Positions 1 to 7,239 of a stretch of DNA of 10,065 bases are shown piece by piece. Positions within the stretch are counted from its first letter, which is position 1, and every line of letters begins with the position of its first letter. Origin of the DNA: Alphaproteobacteria bacterium (lineage in GTDB: Bacteria; Pseudomonadota; Alphaproteobacteria; Acetobacterales; Acetobacteraceae); contig JAAFHD010000102.1 in the NCBI GenBank assembly GCA_013298245.1, positions 1 through 10,065 of the forward strand, read 5' to 3'. A program made the position numbers and the translations under genes. The notes under the pieces are model-generated. The model ran no database searches and was not told where the DNA came from. It saw only the letters and a program-made list of their open reading frames with translations.

Positions 1-1235
1 GGCATGGCTTCAGGGCGGATGTGATTCAGCTTGCGCATCGCCACCGCGTCGCGACCCATTTCGCGCGCGGCCGTCTCGATCAGCCGCTCGAAAAAGTAAT
101 TCCCCTCTGGCCGCCCCGCACCCCGATACGCACTGACCGGCGAGGTGTTCGTCACCATGCAGCGCGTGCTCACCTCGATCAGTGGCAGCGCATAATTCGA
201 CTGCACGTTCTTCACGAAATTCCCCGTGCCCATCAGCGGCGCCACGGTCGAAAGATACGCGCCCATATTGCCGAAACTGGTCAGCCGCACCGCGAGGAAC
301 CGCCCCTCCGCATCCAGCGCCAATTCCGCATCCACCTCATGGTCGCGCCCATGCGCGTCGCTCACAAAACTCCCGGTGCGTTCATCCGTCCACTTCACTG
401 CGCGGCCCAGCGCGCGCGCCGCATGCAGCAGGCACGCATACTCCGGATAGGCGCTGGCCTTCATGCCAAAACTGCCGCCGACATTATGCGTGAAGACCCG
501 GAATTCCTCCGGCTTCACGCCCATGATTCCAGCCATCTGATTGCGCAGCCCGAACACGCCCTGGCTGCCCACGGTCAGCGTATAGCGCCCGCCCACCCAT
601 TCGCCGATCGCCGCCCGCGGTTCCATCGCGCAGACCACGATGCGCGAATTGCGGATCGACAACCGCGTCACATGCTCAGCACTCGCAAACGCCTCGGCCA
701 CCTTCGCCTTGTCGCCGAACTGAAAATCCAGCACGCAATTCTCGGGCAGATGGTCATACAACGGTGTGGCCGCCGCCGCCTGGCTGGCCTCGGTCACGGC
801 GGGCAGCGTGTCCACATCCATCACCACCGCCTCGGCCGCGTCCTTGGCCTGCGCGCGGCTCTCCGCCACGACCACCGCCACCGGGTCACCCACCCAGCGC
901 ACCCGGTCCGACGCCAGCGGCCCGCGCTGGATATTGCGCAGCGGCGAGCCATCCGCGTTCTTCAACGGCAGCACGCAGATCATCGGCCCATAGGCGGCCA
1001 AATCCGCCGCCGTATAGACCGCCAGCACACCCGGCATCGCCCGCGCCGCATCCACATCCACGCCACGCAGCACGCCATGCGCGTAAGGGCTGCGCACCAT
1101 CATCGCGTAGGCCTGCCCCGCGCGGTTGACGTCATCCGTGTAGCGCCCCTCGCCGCGCAGCAGCGTCGGGTCTTCCTGGCGCGGCACAGGCTGGCCGATG
1201 GCGAATTTCAGGCTGGGCAGGTTGGTATCGGGCAT
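1..1235 (-). CDS. Xanthine dehydrogenase/CO dehydrogenase-family molybdopterin-binding large subunit (form II CoxL-like), partial
   Basis: Large catalytic subunit of a molybdenum hydroxylase, which binds molybdopterin cytosine dinucleotide and hydroxylates a small substrate or oxidises CO. The first 411 residues are visible; the family is usually about 750-800 residues, so the C-terminal half lies beyond the left edge. The N-terminus IGQPVPRQEDPTLLRGEGRY (13-32) is the usual family start. The cofactor-loop motif VGGSFGMK is at 252-259 and AYRGAGRPEGN at 369-379. AYRGAGR marks form II (putative CODH/BMS) enzymes; true form I CO dehydrogenase carries a Cys-Ser-Phe-Arg loop, so CO oxidation should not be assumed. 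The ATG at 1235 follows AGAAAGG seven bases upstream. It is divergent from the EamA permease gene. The FeS small and FAD medium subunits are not in the window. The family is near certain; the substrate is unknown. Confidence 0.93.
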   Translation of the reverse strand, partial: MPDTNLPSLKFAIGQPVPRQEDPTLLRGEGRYTDDVNRAGQAYAMMVRSPYAHGVLRGVDVDAARAMPGVLAVYTAADLAAYGPMICVLPLKNADGSPLRNIQRGPLASDRVRWVGDPVAVVVAESRAQAKDAAEAVVMDVDTLPAVTEASQAAAATPLYDHLPENCVLDFQFGDKAKVAEAFASAEHVTRLSIRNSRIVVCAMEPRAAIGEWVGGRYTLTVGSQGVFGLRNQMAGIMGVKPEEFRVFTHNVGGSFGMKASAYPEYACLLHAARALGRAVKWTDERTGSFVSDAHGRDHEVDAELALDAEGRFLAVRLTSFGNMGAYLSTVAPLMGTGNFVKNVQSNYALPLIEVSTRCMVTNTSPVSAYRGAGRPEGNYFFERLIETAAREMGRDAVAMRKLNHIRPEAM

Positions 1236-1314
1236 GGGGCGGCCTTTCTGTTGGCCAGAGGGTAATGCCGCATGGGGCTTCCGCAAGGGCGGCCCGCACG
1301 TCACGCTGCGGGGA
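1236..1314. promoter_or_regulatory. Divergent intergenic region between CoxL-like and EamA genes
   Basis: This 79-base gap separates two outward-facing genes, so promoters for both must lie here or overlap the gene starts. It holds the AGAAAGG ribosome binding site of the minus-strand gene at its left end. I cannot pick convincing -35/-10 boxes or an operator palindrome. The inference of promoters rests only on gene orientation. Confidence 0.4.
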
Positions 1315-2193
1315 ATGGACCCTTTTGCCCGTCTGCCGCGCGCCATGCAGGGCATTCTGTACACGCTGCTGGCGGGTCTGCTGCTGACCTTCCTGAACGC
1401 CATCATGCGCGTGCTGGTGCAAACGCTGGATGTCTACCAGGTGCAATGCCTGCGCTATTTCTTCGGCGCGGTGGTGGTGCTGCCGGTCGTCCTGCGGCTG
1501 GGTCTCGCAGGCTGCCGAACCCAGGCGCTGAAGCTGCAACTCTGGCGCGGTGTCACGCACACGCTGGGCCTGGCACTGTGGTTCACCGCCCTGCCCTTCG
1601 TGCCGCTGTCGGACATCGCCGCCATCGGCTTCACCACGCCACTTTTCATCATGCTGGGTGCTGTGATGTTCCTCGGCGAGAAGACCGATGCACGCCGCTG
1701 GGCCGGCGTGGCACTCGGCTTCCTTGGCGTCTGTGTGGTGATGGCGCCGGCCTTCGCCGGCACCGGCGGCTGGGCCATGCTGTTGCTGCTGGTCTCCGCA
1801 CCGCTCTTTGCCGCCTCCTTCCTGATCGCCAAGGCGCTGACGCGGCATGACAGCCCGGCGGTGATCGTGATCTGGCAGGCGGGCATGGTGGCGCTGTTCA
1901 GCCTGCCCATCGCCATCCCCGGCTGGACCTGGCCCAGCACATGGGAATGGACACTGCTGGTGACCTGCGGCGTGATCGGCAGCCTCGGGCATTTCTGCCT
2001 GACGCGCGCCTTCGCCGCGGCGGATATTTCGGCCGCACAGCCGTTCAAATTCGTCGAGCTGATCTGGGCCTCGCTCTGGGGCTTCGTGATTTTTTCCGAT
2101 GTGCCGGGCGTCTGGACCTTCGTCGGCGCTGCGATCATCTTCGGCGCAACGACATGGGTCGCGCGAGCGGAGCGGCGGAGGAACAGCGGGTGA
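1315..2193 (+). CDS. EamA/DMT-family transporter (10-TM drug/metabolite permease)
   Basis: Inner-membrane permease of the drug/metabolite transporter superfamily, 292 residues, the normal size for two tandem EamA repeats of five helices each. Hydrophobic helices alternate along the whole protein. The first repeat ends with the typical block around residues 92-123 (ALPFVPLSDIAAIGFTTPLF, then MFLGEK). The second ends with RAFAAADISAAQPFKFVEL (231-249) followed by two helices and a basic tail (ARAERRR). An in-frame ATG at 1198 would add 39 polar residues that overlap the divergent gene. The ATG at 1315, preceded by a weak CGGGGA, gives the family-like start before helix 1 and is preferred. Substrate is unknown; relatives export amino acids, nucleotides or S-adenosylmethionine-like compounds. 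The stop overlaps the start of the next gene by four bases. Confidence 0.93.
   Translation: MDPFARLPRAMQGILYTLLAGLLLTFLNAIMRVLVQTLDVYQVQCLRYFFGAVVVLPVVLRLGLAGCRTQALKLQLWRGVTHTLGLALWFTALPFVPLSDIAAIGFTTPLFIMLGAVMFLGEKTDARRWAGVALGFLGVCVVMAPAFAGTGGWAMLLLLVSAPLFAASFLIAKALTRHDSPAVIVIWQAGMVALFSLPIAIPGWTWPSTWEWTLLVTCGVIGSLGHFCLTRAFAAADISAAQPFKFVELIWASLWGFVIFSDVPGVWTFVGAAIIFGATTWVARAERRRNSG
2177..2182 (+). promoter_or_regulatory. Ribosome binding site of the alpha/beta hydrolase gene
   Basis: GGAGGA lies seven bases before the GTG at 2190, inside the last codons of the EamA gene. It is close to a perfect Shine-Dalgarno sequence at optimal spacing and decides in favour of the GTG start over the in-frame ATG at 2154, which has no such site. 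Confidence 0.75.
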
Positions 2194-3005
2194 GTGTTGC
2201 GGAGTTGGAGCGTGTAGCGGAGCGCATCGAAACCCCATGTGGTGATGGCACGATTGCCTGGCGGCGTTGGGGTGCGGGGCCTGTGCTGGTGCTGCTGCAT
2301 GGCGGCAGCGGGTCGTGGCGGCATTGGGCGCGCAACATCGGGCATTTTTCCGAGTTTCGCACGGTGATCGTGCCCGACATGCCGGGGCTTGGCGAAAGTG
2401 CCATGCCGCCTGGCGGGCCGAACCCGTCGGCAGTGGCTGAAGCGCTGGCCGAAGGCATCGTGCGCGTGCTGGGCGCCGAGCGTTTCTACGACAGTTGCGG
2501 CTTCTCCTTCGGCGCGAATTGCGGGACGCATCTGGCCGCACTCGAAGGTGCGCATATCCGCACGCACACCGTGGTCGGCGCGGCCTCTCTGGGCATTCCG
2601 CGCCAACCCGTGGACCTGCTGAAAGTGCGCGACAAGGAAGGCGCTGAACGGCGCGAAGCCAACCGCATCAACCTCGAACGCCTGATGATCCACGACCCCG
2701 CGCTGATCGATGACGAAGCGCTGGACATCCAGGAGTGGAACACGCGCCACGCGCGGCTGCGCAGCCGTGGGTTTGCTTCCACCGCGTCATTGAAGGACCG
2801 CCTGCCCTTCGTGCAGGGCAAGATGCGCGCCATCTGGGGCGCGCGCGACGCGGTGGCCTATCCGCATATCCACGAACGCATCGCCATCCTGCGCGAGGCG
2901 CGGCCGGAGCTGCGCGCGGAGGTGATCGAGAATGCCGGCCACTGGGTGATGTACGAAGCGGCGGATGGCTTCAACGCAGCCCTCACGCGGATGATCAGCG
3001 ACTGA
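2190..3005 (+). CDS. Alpha/beta-fold hydrolase
   Basis: Probable soluble hydrolase of the alpha/beta superfamily, 271 residues, typical of the MhpC/BphD-like esterase and C-C hydrolase groups. The oxyanion loop HGGSGSW is at 37-43 and VPDMPGLGES at 61-70. The nucleophile elbow GFSFG (104-108) puts the catalytic Ser at 106. The likely acid is Asp220 in WGARDAVAYP, and the base is His251 in NAGHWVMYE, so the triad looks complete. Start choice: GTG at 2190 shares bases with the TGA of the EamA gene (GTGA) and has GGAGGA at ideal spacing; an ATG at 2154 would add 12 residues. The gene is translationally coupled to the permease, suggesting the two handle a common compound. Its last 11 bases overlap the end of the convergent lyase gene. 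Substrate cannot be told. Confidence 0.92.
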   Translation: MSVAELERVAERIETPCGDGTIAWRRWGAGPVLVLLHGGSGSWRHWARNIGHFSEFRTVIVPDMPGLGESAMPPGGPNPSAVAEALAEGIVRVLGAERFYDSCGFSFGANCGTHLAALEGAHIRTHTVVGAASLGIPRQPVDLLKVRDKEGAERREANRINLERLMIHDPALIDDEALDIQEWNTRHARLRSRGFASTASLKDRLPFVQGKMRAIWGARDAVAYPHIHERIAILREARPELRAEVIENAGHWVMYEAADGFNAALTRMISD

Positions 3006-3864
3006 GGTAGCGTTCCTCGGTCGCGTAGTATTCGTTGAAGCCCACGGTCTCGTAGAGCTCATCAAACGGCACGCGCCGCGTGGCGCTACCTGTTGCGCGC
3101 AGCTCCGCCAGCGCCTCCTTCTGCGCGCGGATCGTGGCGTTCAGCAGCGAGAGGCCGAGCAGCTGCAACCGATATCCCAACGCCTCCGCCTGCGTGGCGG
3201 AAAGCCAGGGCCGGCCTGGCTTTTCCACCTGCGCCAGCATGGTCGGCACAGTCACGCGCCGGTGCAGTTCCGCCATCTCACGCTCATCCGCCGGGCCTTC
3301 GAAATAGACGATGTCGGCACCCATCGCGGCAAAATTTTCGCAACGCCACAGCGCCTCCGCCAACCCCTCCGCATTGCGCGCATCGGTGCGCCCGATCACC
3401 AGCAATTCGCCACCTGCCGCGCGGATCGCATCGCGCGCATCCAACGCCGCCCGCAGCCTTTGCGTCGCATCCTGGCGCGACACCACCGCCAGCCCCTGCG
3501 CATAGCCGCAGCGCTTCGGAAACACCTGGTCCTCGATCATCACGCAGGCGAAGCCCGCCTGCGCATAGCCCTGCACCGTGCGCAGCACATTCGCAGGGTT
3601 CCCGAAGCCGGTATCCGCATCGCCGATCACCGGCAGCTCCACCGCGGCGCAAATATCGCGCCCCGCGCCCAGCATTTCCGCGTAGCTGACCAGCCCCGCA
3701 TCGGGCAGCCCGATGCGCGCGGCACTCACCGCATAGCCCGACATGAAGGCGCATTCGAAACCCGCGCGCGCGATCATCCGCGCCGACAGCGCATCCCAGC
3801 AACCAGGCACCACCAGGATACGCGGCTCCGCGATACGCGCGCGCAATTGCACAGCCTTGTTCAT
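2995..3864 (-). CDS. Isocitrate lyase/PEP mutase-family protein (oxaloacetate decarboxylase or methylisocitrate-lyase-like)
   Basis: TIM-barrel enzyme of the ICL/PEP mutase superfamily, 289 residues, which normally makes or breaks C-C or P-C bonds next to a carboxylate using Mg2+. Visible marks are GCWDALSARM (21-30), the metal-binding segment GDADTGFGNP (81-90, Asp82 and Asp84), IEDQVFPKRCG (110-120) and GRTDAR (158-163). The active-site loop reads KRCGY (117-121), whereas isocitrate and methylisocitrate lyases have KRCGH/KKCGH and PEP mutases KNxH-like loops. The exact reaction is therefore uncertain; oxaloacetate decarboxylase or a carboxyvinyl-phosphonate mutase-like role is possible. ATG at 3864 has AAAGGA six bases upstream and overlaps the MFS stop as ATGA, so it is the last gene of the minus-strand unit. 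The tail FNEYYATEERYL is also seen in close relatives. Confidence 0.9.
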   Translation of the reverse strand: MNKAVQLRARIAEPRILVVPGCWDALSARMIARAGFECAFMSGYAVSAARIGLPDAGLVSYAEMLGAGRDICAAVELPVIGDADTGFGNPANVLRTVQGYAQAGFACVMIEDQVFPKRCGYAQGLAVVSRQDATQRLRAALDARDAIRAAGGELLVIGRTDARNAEGLAEALWRCENFAAMGADIVYFEGPADEREMAELHRRVTVPTMLAQVEKPGRPWLSATQAEALGYRLQLLGLSLLNATIRAQKEALAELRATGSATRRVPFDELYETVGFNEYYATEERYLSR

Positions 3865-5009
3865 GGCGATCCTTTCGGGACGATTCGTGCCAGCATCAAC
3901 AGCGCACCCACCGCCAGCAGGTGCAGCACCAGCGTGAACCACAGCACATGCGCGCCCGCATATTCCAGCATCAGCCCGAACAGCAGCGGCGCCGATGACC
4001 CGGCGATCCGCGTGGGGATCACCAGCCATCCGGTGCGCGCGCCGTACCCCGCCGGCCCGAACAGCGCCAAGGGCAGCGTGCCGCGCGCGATGGTCAGCAT
4101 GCCATTGCCCGCGCCATGCAGGATGGCGAAGGCCGCCGGCAGGTTGAACAGCATCAGCATCACCGCGCCGATCGGGTGCAGCAGGTTGGCGACGGTCGTG
4201 GAGACCAGCGGATGCAGCTTGCGCAGGAAGGCGAAATCCAGCACGCGCGCGGCCACCTGCGCCGGCCCCAGCAGCGCGCCCGCGGCCAGCACGGCCGCGG
4301 TTCCGGCACCCATCACCGTCAGCATCGCCGGCATATGCGCCGCCATCGCCGAGGCCCCGAAACCCGACACCGCGAAGATGATAACCAGCAATAGCATCAC
4401 GCGCGGCGAGGGCGGCGGGCCGGCGGGCGTGCCGGCGGCGGGCGCGCCTGGCACCTCGGCCGGCGCGCGCGGCAATAGCGTCAGCATCGGCAGGCACACC
4501 GCCGGCAGCAGCACGGCCCAGGCGAAGCAGGCGCCACGCCAGCCCCAATGCGCTTCCATCCAGATGGTCAGCGGCCAGGACAGCGTGCTGGCGAATCCCG
4601 CGATCAGCGTGATGCCGGTGATGGCGCTGCGTGCGTCCTTGCCATAGATGCGCGTCAGCGCCGCGAAGGCCGGTTCGTACAGCCCGATGCCCATGCCGAA
4701 GGCGATCACCGACCACGCCAGCAGCAACGACCAGAACCCTTGCGACAGGCCCATCAGCGCCACACCGGCGGACAGCGCCACCACACCCAGCATCAGCACG
4801 CCGCGCCCGCCGTGGCGGTCGATCCAGCGCCCCGTCGCCGGGCCCAGAAAGGCCGATGCCAGCAACGCCGCGGAGATGATGCCAAAGATCATCGGCACCG
4901 ACAGGCCAAGCTCACGCGCCATCGGCCGCACCAGAATCGCGGGCAGGTAGTAGCTGCCGCCCCAGGCAAAGGTCTGCGCGATGCCCAGCGTGATGATGGC
5001 GCGCTTCAT
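3861..5009 (-). CDS. MFS transporter
   Basis: Inner-membrane secondary transporter of the major facilitator superfamily, 382 residues with about 12 hydrophobic helices in two halves. The loop between helices 2 and 3 carries the MFS signature GRWIDRHGGRG (60-70). The halves are joined by a Pro/Ala-rich cytoplasmic linker at about 181-203. The first helix region, GIAQTFAWGGSYYLPAILV (9-27), resembles MFS carriers often found beside catabolic genes. Both ends overlap their neighbours by ATGA: the start overlaps the greB stop and the stop overlaps the lyase start, so it is made from the same message. It probably imports the compound handled by the flanking lyases or exports a product; direction and substrate are inferred only from context. 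Confidence 0.93.
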   Translation of the reverse strand: MKRAIITLGIAQTFAWGGSYYLPAILVRPMARELGLSVPMIFGIISAALLASAFLGPATGRWIDRHGGRGVLMLGVVALSAGVALMGLSQGFWSLLLAWSVIAFGMGIGLYEPAFAALTRIYGKDARSAITGITLIAGFASTLSWPLTIWMEAHWGWRGACFAWAVLLPAVCLPMLTLLPRAPAEVPGAPAAGTPAGPPPSPRVMLLLVIIFAVSGFGASAMAAHMPAMLTVMGAGTAAVLAAGALLGPAQVAARVLDFAFLRKLHPLVSTTVANLLHPIGAVMLMLFNLPAAFAILHGAGNGMLTIARGTLPLALFGPAGYGARTGWLVIPTRIAGSSAPLLFGLMLEYAGAHVLWFTLVLHLLAVGALLMLARIVPKGSP

Positions 5010-5542
5010 GGGTAGGTGATGGCCAGCACTTCCACCTCCTCCATGCGGCCCGGCAATGTCACGCGCGCCACATCGCCCACGCGCTTGCCCAGCAGCGCGC
5101 GTGCCACCGGCGAAATCCAGGAGATGCGGCCCTTGTCGGTGTCGGTCTCATCCTGGCCGATGATGGTCACGGTCACTTCGCTGTCGTCATCGCGCGCATA
5201 GGTGACGGTGGCGCCGAAAAACACCTGGTCGCGCCGCGTCTGCGCTGCGGGGTCCACGATTTCCGCGGCCTCGGTGCGCTTGGTCAGGAAGCGGACGCGG
5301 CGATCGATCTCGCGCAGGCGGCGCTTGCCGTATTGGTAGTCCGCGTTCTCCGAACGGTCGCCGAGTGCCGCCGCCCAGGACACCACCTCGACCACCTTCG
5401 GGCGTTCCTCGTTCCACAGCTTGCGCAGTTCGGCCAGCATCGCGGCGTGGCCTGCCGGCGTGATGTAGTAGGGCCGGCCCTGGGGCAGCGGCGCGTCGTC
5501 ATCATCGTCATCCAAGGGAGGCGAGCGCCTTGGCAACAGCAT
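5006..5542 (-). CDS. greB: GreA/GreB-family transcription elongation factor, GreB type
   Basis: Cytoplasmic factor that enters the RNA polymerase secondary channel and stimulates cleavage of backtracked transcripts. The N-terminal coiled coil spans about residues 28-95. Its tip, [20 protein letters not shown] (61-80), carries the conserved acidic pair Asp62 and Glu65 needed for cleavage. The FKBP-like C-terminal domain follows, ending near [19 protein letters not shown] (140-158). The variant tip and the basic [16 protein letters not shown] patch favour GreB over GreA. The ATG at 5542 gives 178 residues, overlaps the upstream lyase by 35 bases and has only a weak GGGGCG. A TTG at 5515 (169 residues, 8-base overlap) is possible; the usual KAFTRE-like N-terminus is missing. 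Residues 11-16 are six aspartates. It sits inside a catabolic-looking operon, coupled to the MFS gene by ATGA, which is unusual for greB. Confidence 0.9.
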   Translation of the reverse strand: MLLPRRSPPLDDDDDDAPLPQGRPYYITPAGHAAMLAELRKLWNEERPKVVEVVSWAAALGDRSENADYQYGKRRLREIDRRVRFLTKRTEAAEIVDPAAQTRRDQVFFGATVTYARDDDSEVTVTIIGQDETDTDKGRISWISPVARALLGKRVGDVARVTLPGRMEEVEVLAITYP

Positions 5543-6395
5543 CGCGCCCCGCGTCGGACAACGCGGGTTGTGGCGGCAGCGGGTCGCCCACCGCGAAGCC
5601 TTGCAGTTGCAGCGCGCCCTTGATGCAGGCGGCGAGCGAGTATTGCGCGAAGAGCTCGTTGAAGCGCCACAGCCGGCGCTGCAACGGCAACGCGGCAGCC
5701 CAGTCGCCGGCCTTGCACAGCTCATACAGCCGCACGGATTCGCGCGGGATGACGCAGGCCGGCCCCGCCATCCAACCCACGCCACCGATCAGCATCACGG
5801 CCGCGGGGATATGCGCGCTGGCACTGAACACATCGATCCGCCCCTCGGTGCGGTTCATGATGGAGAGCAGGCGGCCGGTGTTGGTGCTGGCATCCTTGAT
5901 GGCCACGATGCGCGGGTGGTGCGACAGCGCGTCGATCGCCGGCAGCGACAGATCGCTGCGCTGGAAATTCGGGTTGGTGTAGAGCACCACGGGCAGCGCG
6001 GTGGCGTCGGCGATGGCGGCGAAATAGGTGATGACGCCGGCTTCGGGCACCGGGAAATACGCTTCCATCACGGCGAGGATTCCGTCGGCGCCCAGCGCCG
6101 CGTAATCGCGCGCTTGCGCCACCGCATCGGCGGTGGTGGTGGCCGCGACACCGGCCACCACCGGCACGCGGCCGCGCGCCTGGTCCACTACGATGCGCAC
6201 GATCTCGCGCCGCTGCGCGTTGGAGAGATACGCGAATTCACCGGTGGAACCGAGCGGCGTCAGCCCATGCACGCCCGCGCCGATCAGGTGCTCACACAGG
6301 CTCCGCAGCGGCGTTTCCAGCACCGCGCCATCGGCGCCGATCGGCGAGACAAGATAGGGAAAGACGCCGGCGAAACGGCGGGGTGCTGCGTTCAT
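5508..6395 (-). CDS. Dihydrodipicolinate synthase (DapA/NAL)-family lyase
   Basis: Class I Schiff-base aldolase/lyase of the DapA / N-acetylneuraminate lyase superfamily, 295 residues, the normal length. It acts on pyruvate or a related keto-acid. The pyruvate-carboxylate loop GSTGE is at 49-53, the catalytic Tyr139 in [10 protein letters not shown] and the Schiff-base Lys167 in [22 protein letters not shown] (204-217) is the usual distal loop. A TTG at 6437 would extend the protein by 14 residues and overlap the SDR stop, but ATG at 6395 matches the family start ([12 protein letters not shown] follows) and is preferred. Placement with an SDR, an MFS carrier and a second lyase argues for a catabolic sugar- or keto-acid aldolase rather than the housekeeping DapA of lysine synthesis. 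That is inference. Confidence 0.9.
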   Translation of the reverse strand: MNAAPRRFAGVFPYLVSPIGADGAVLETPLRSLCEHLIGAGVHGLTPLGSTGEFAYLSNAQRREIVRIVVDQARGRVPVVAGVAATTTADAVAQARDYAALGADGILAVMEAYFPVPEAGVITYFAAIADATALPVVLYTNPNFQRSDLSLPAIDALSHHPRIVAIKDASTNTGRLLSIMNRTEGRIDVFSASAHIPAAVMLIGGVGWMAGPACVIPRESVRLYELCKAGDWAAALPLQRRLWRFNELFAQYSLAACIKGALQLQGFAVGDPLPPQPALSDAGRDAVAKALASLG

Positions 6396-6433
6396 GGCGA
6401 CATGCTGCAACGGCGCGTGCCAGCAGCACAATC

Positions 6434-7165
6434 TCAAGCCATGTATATGCCGCCATTGATGTGGAAGACCTGGCCCGTGATGAACCCCGCGCGCGGCCCC
6501 GCCAGATACGCGATCAGCTCCGCGATTTCCTCAGGCCGCCCCATGCGCGGCACCGGAAAACTGGCCGCACGCGCCACCAATTCATCATCGCTGTTGCCGA
6601 AGCGCGGCTGTGCCGTATCGGTCAGCCCCGGTGCGACCGCATTCACCCGGATATGCGGCGACAGCGCCAAGGCAGTCGCACGCGTCAGCCCCACAATGCC
6701 GTTCTTCGTGCACACGTAATGCACGCCCCGCGGATCGCCGCGCACCGCGCTGGAGGACAGGTTCACCACCGCCCCCGCACGCCCCGCAAGCGCCCGCGCA
6801 AAGGCCTGCGTCATGAAGGCCGCGGCCTTCAAATTCACGCCCAGCACCGCGTCCCACTCGGCTTCCTCCATCGCCAGGAAATCGCAGCGCGGAAAGATAC
6901 CGGCATTGTTCACCAGGATGTCCGGCGTTCCCAAGGCCGACGCTTCCGCATGGATCGCGCGCACGCCCGCAACCGTGTCCACGCTGCCCTGCACCAAGGC
7001 GCAGCGCCGCCCCATCGCGCGGATTTGCGCGGCCAGATCATCCGGCCTGGCATCCAGCCAATTCACCGCCACATCCGTGCCCTGCGCCGCCAATGCCAGC
7101 GCGGCCGCCGCACCAATGCCCTGCTGCGCGCCGGTCACCAGCGCGATGCGTCCTGAGAGTTCCAT
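6434..7165 (-). CDS. SDR-family NAD(P)-dependent oxidoreductase
   Basis: Classical short-chain dehydrogenase/reductase with a Rossmann fold, 243 residues, FabG-like in size. The nucleotide-binding TGAQQGIG is at 11-18, NNAG at 86-89, the catalytic Asn111 in GVNLKA, Ser137 in the LSSS stretch, and Tyr150/Lys154 in YVCTK; the C-terminus [16 protein letters not shown] is typical. All four catalytic residues are present. The N-terminus [13 protein letters not shown] supports ATG at 7165; upstream in-frame codons to 7219 encode a basic, non-family stretch. It is the first gene of the five-gene minus-strand unit and ends 38 bases before the DapA-like gene. The substrate is probably a hydroxy- or keto-acid, or a sugar acid, of the same pathway, but the sequence does not show which. 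Confidence 0.93.
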   Translation of the reverse strand: MELSGRIALVTGAQQGIGAAAALALAAQGTDVAVNWLDARPDDLAAQIRAMGRRCALVQGSVDTVAGVRAIHAEASALGTPDILVNNAGIFPRCDFLAMEEAEWDAVLGVNLKAAAFMTQAFARALAGRAGAVVNLSSSAVRGDPRGVHYVCTKNGIVGLTRATALALSPHIRVNAVAPGLTDTAQPRFGNSDDELVARAASFPVPRMGRPEEIAELIAYLAGPRAGFITGQVFHINGGIYMA

Positions 7166-7239
7166 CCACCCACCATGCCCACTTGCAAAGACTCGGGCAA
7201 CGCGCACAGCTTTCGCCAAACAGCGGGGGCGCGGGAGAA
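7166..7239. promoter_or_regulatory. Divergent intergenic region between the SDR operon and anmK
   Basis: This 74-base gap lies between outward-facing genes and should carry the promoters of the five-gene minus-strand unit and of anmK. The right end contains GGGGGCG (7225-7231) and GGGAG (7233-7237), the only purine-rich candidates for the anmK ribosome binding site. I see no clear -35/-10 pair or long palindrome, so the promoters are inferred from layout only. Confidence 0.45.

Noticed and set aside
21..1265. 414-residue open frame on the plus strand
   Set aside because: It is antisense to the molybdopterin hydroxylase, whose family motifs are clear on the minus strand. The composition is Arg/His-rich and no motif is seen.
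2154..2189. ATG at 2154 as start of the alpha/beta hydrolase
   Set aside because: There is no ribosome binding site before it, and the strong GGAGGA sits downstream at ideal spacing for GTG 2190.
1132..2541. 469-residue open frame on the minus strand
   Set aside because: It is antisense to the EamA gene, rich in Arg/His/Gln/Ala with no domain-like hydrophobic pattern, as expected for a mirror frame in GC-rich DNA.
3262..4647. 461-residue open frame on the plus strand
   Set aside because: It spans two well-supported minus-strand genes (ICL/PEPM-like lyase and MFS carrier) and has no family features.
5508..6437. TTG start at 6437 for the DapA-like gene
   Set aside because: It would overlap the SDR stop as TTGA, but the extra 14 residues (Cys/His-rich) do not fit the family start and there is no ribosome binding site. 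ATG at 6395 is better.
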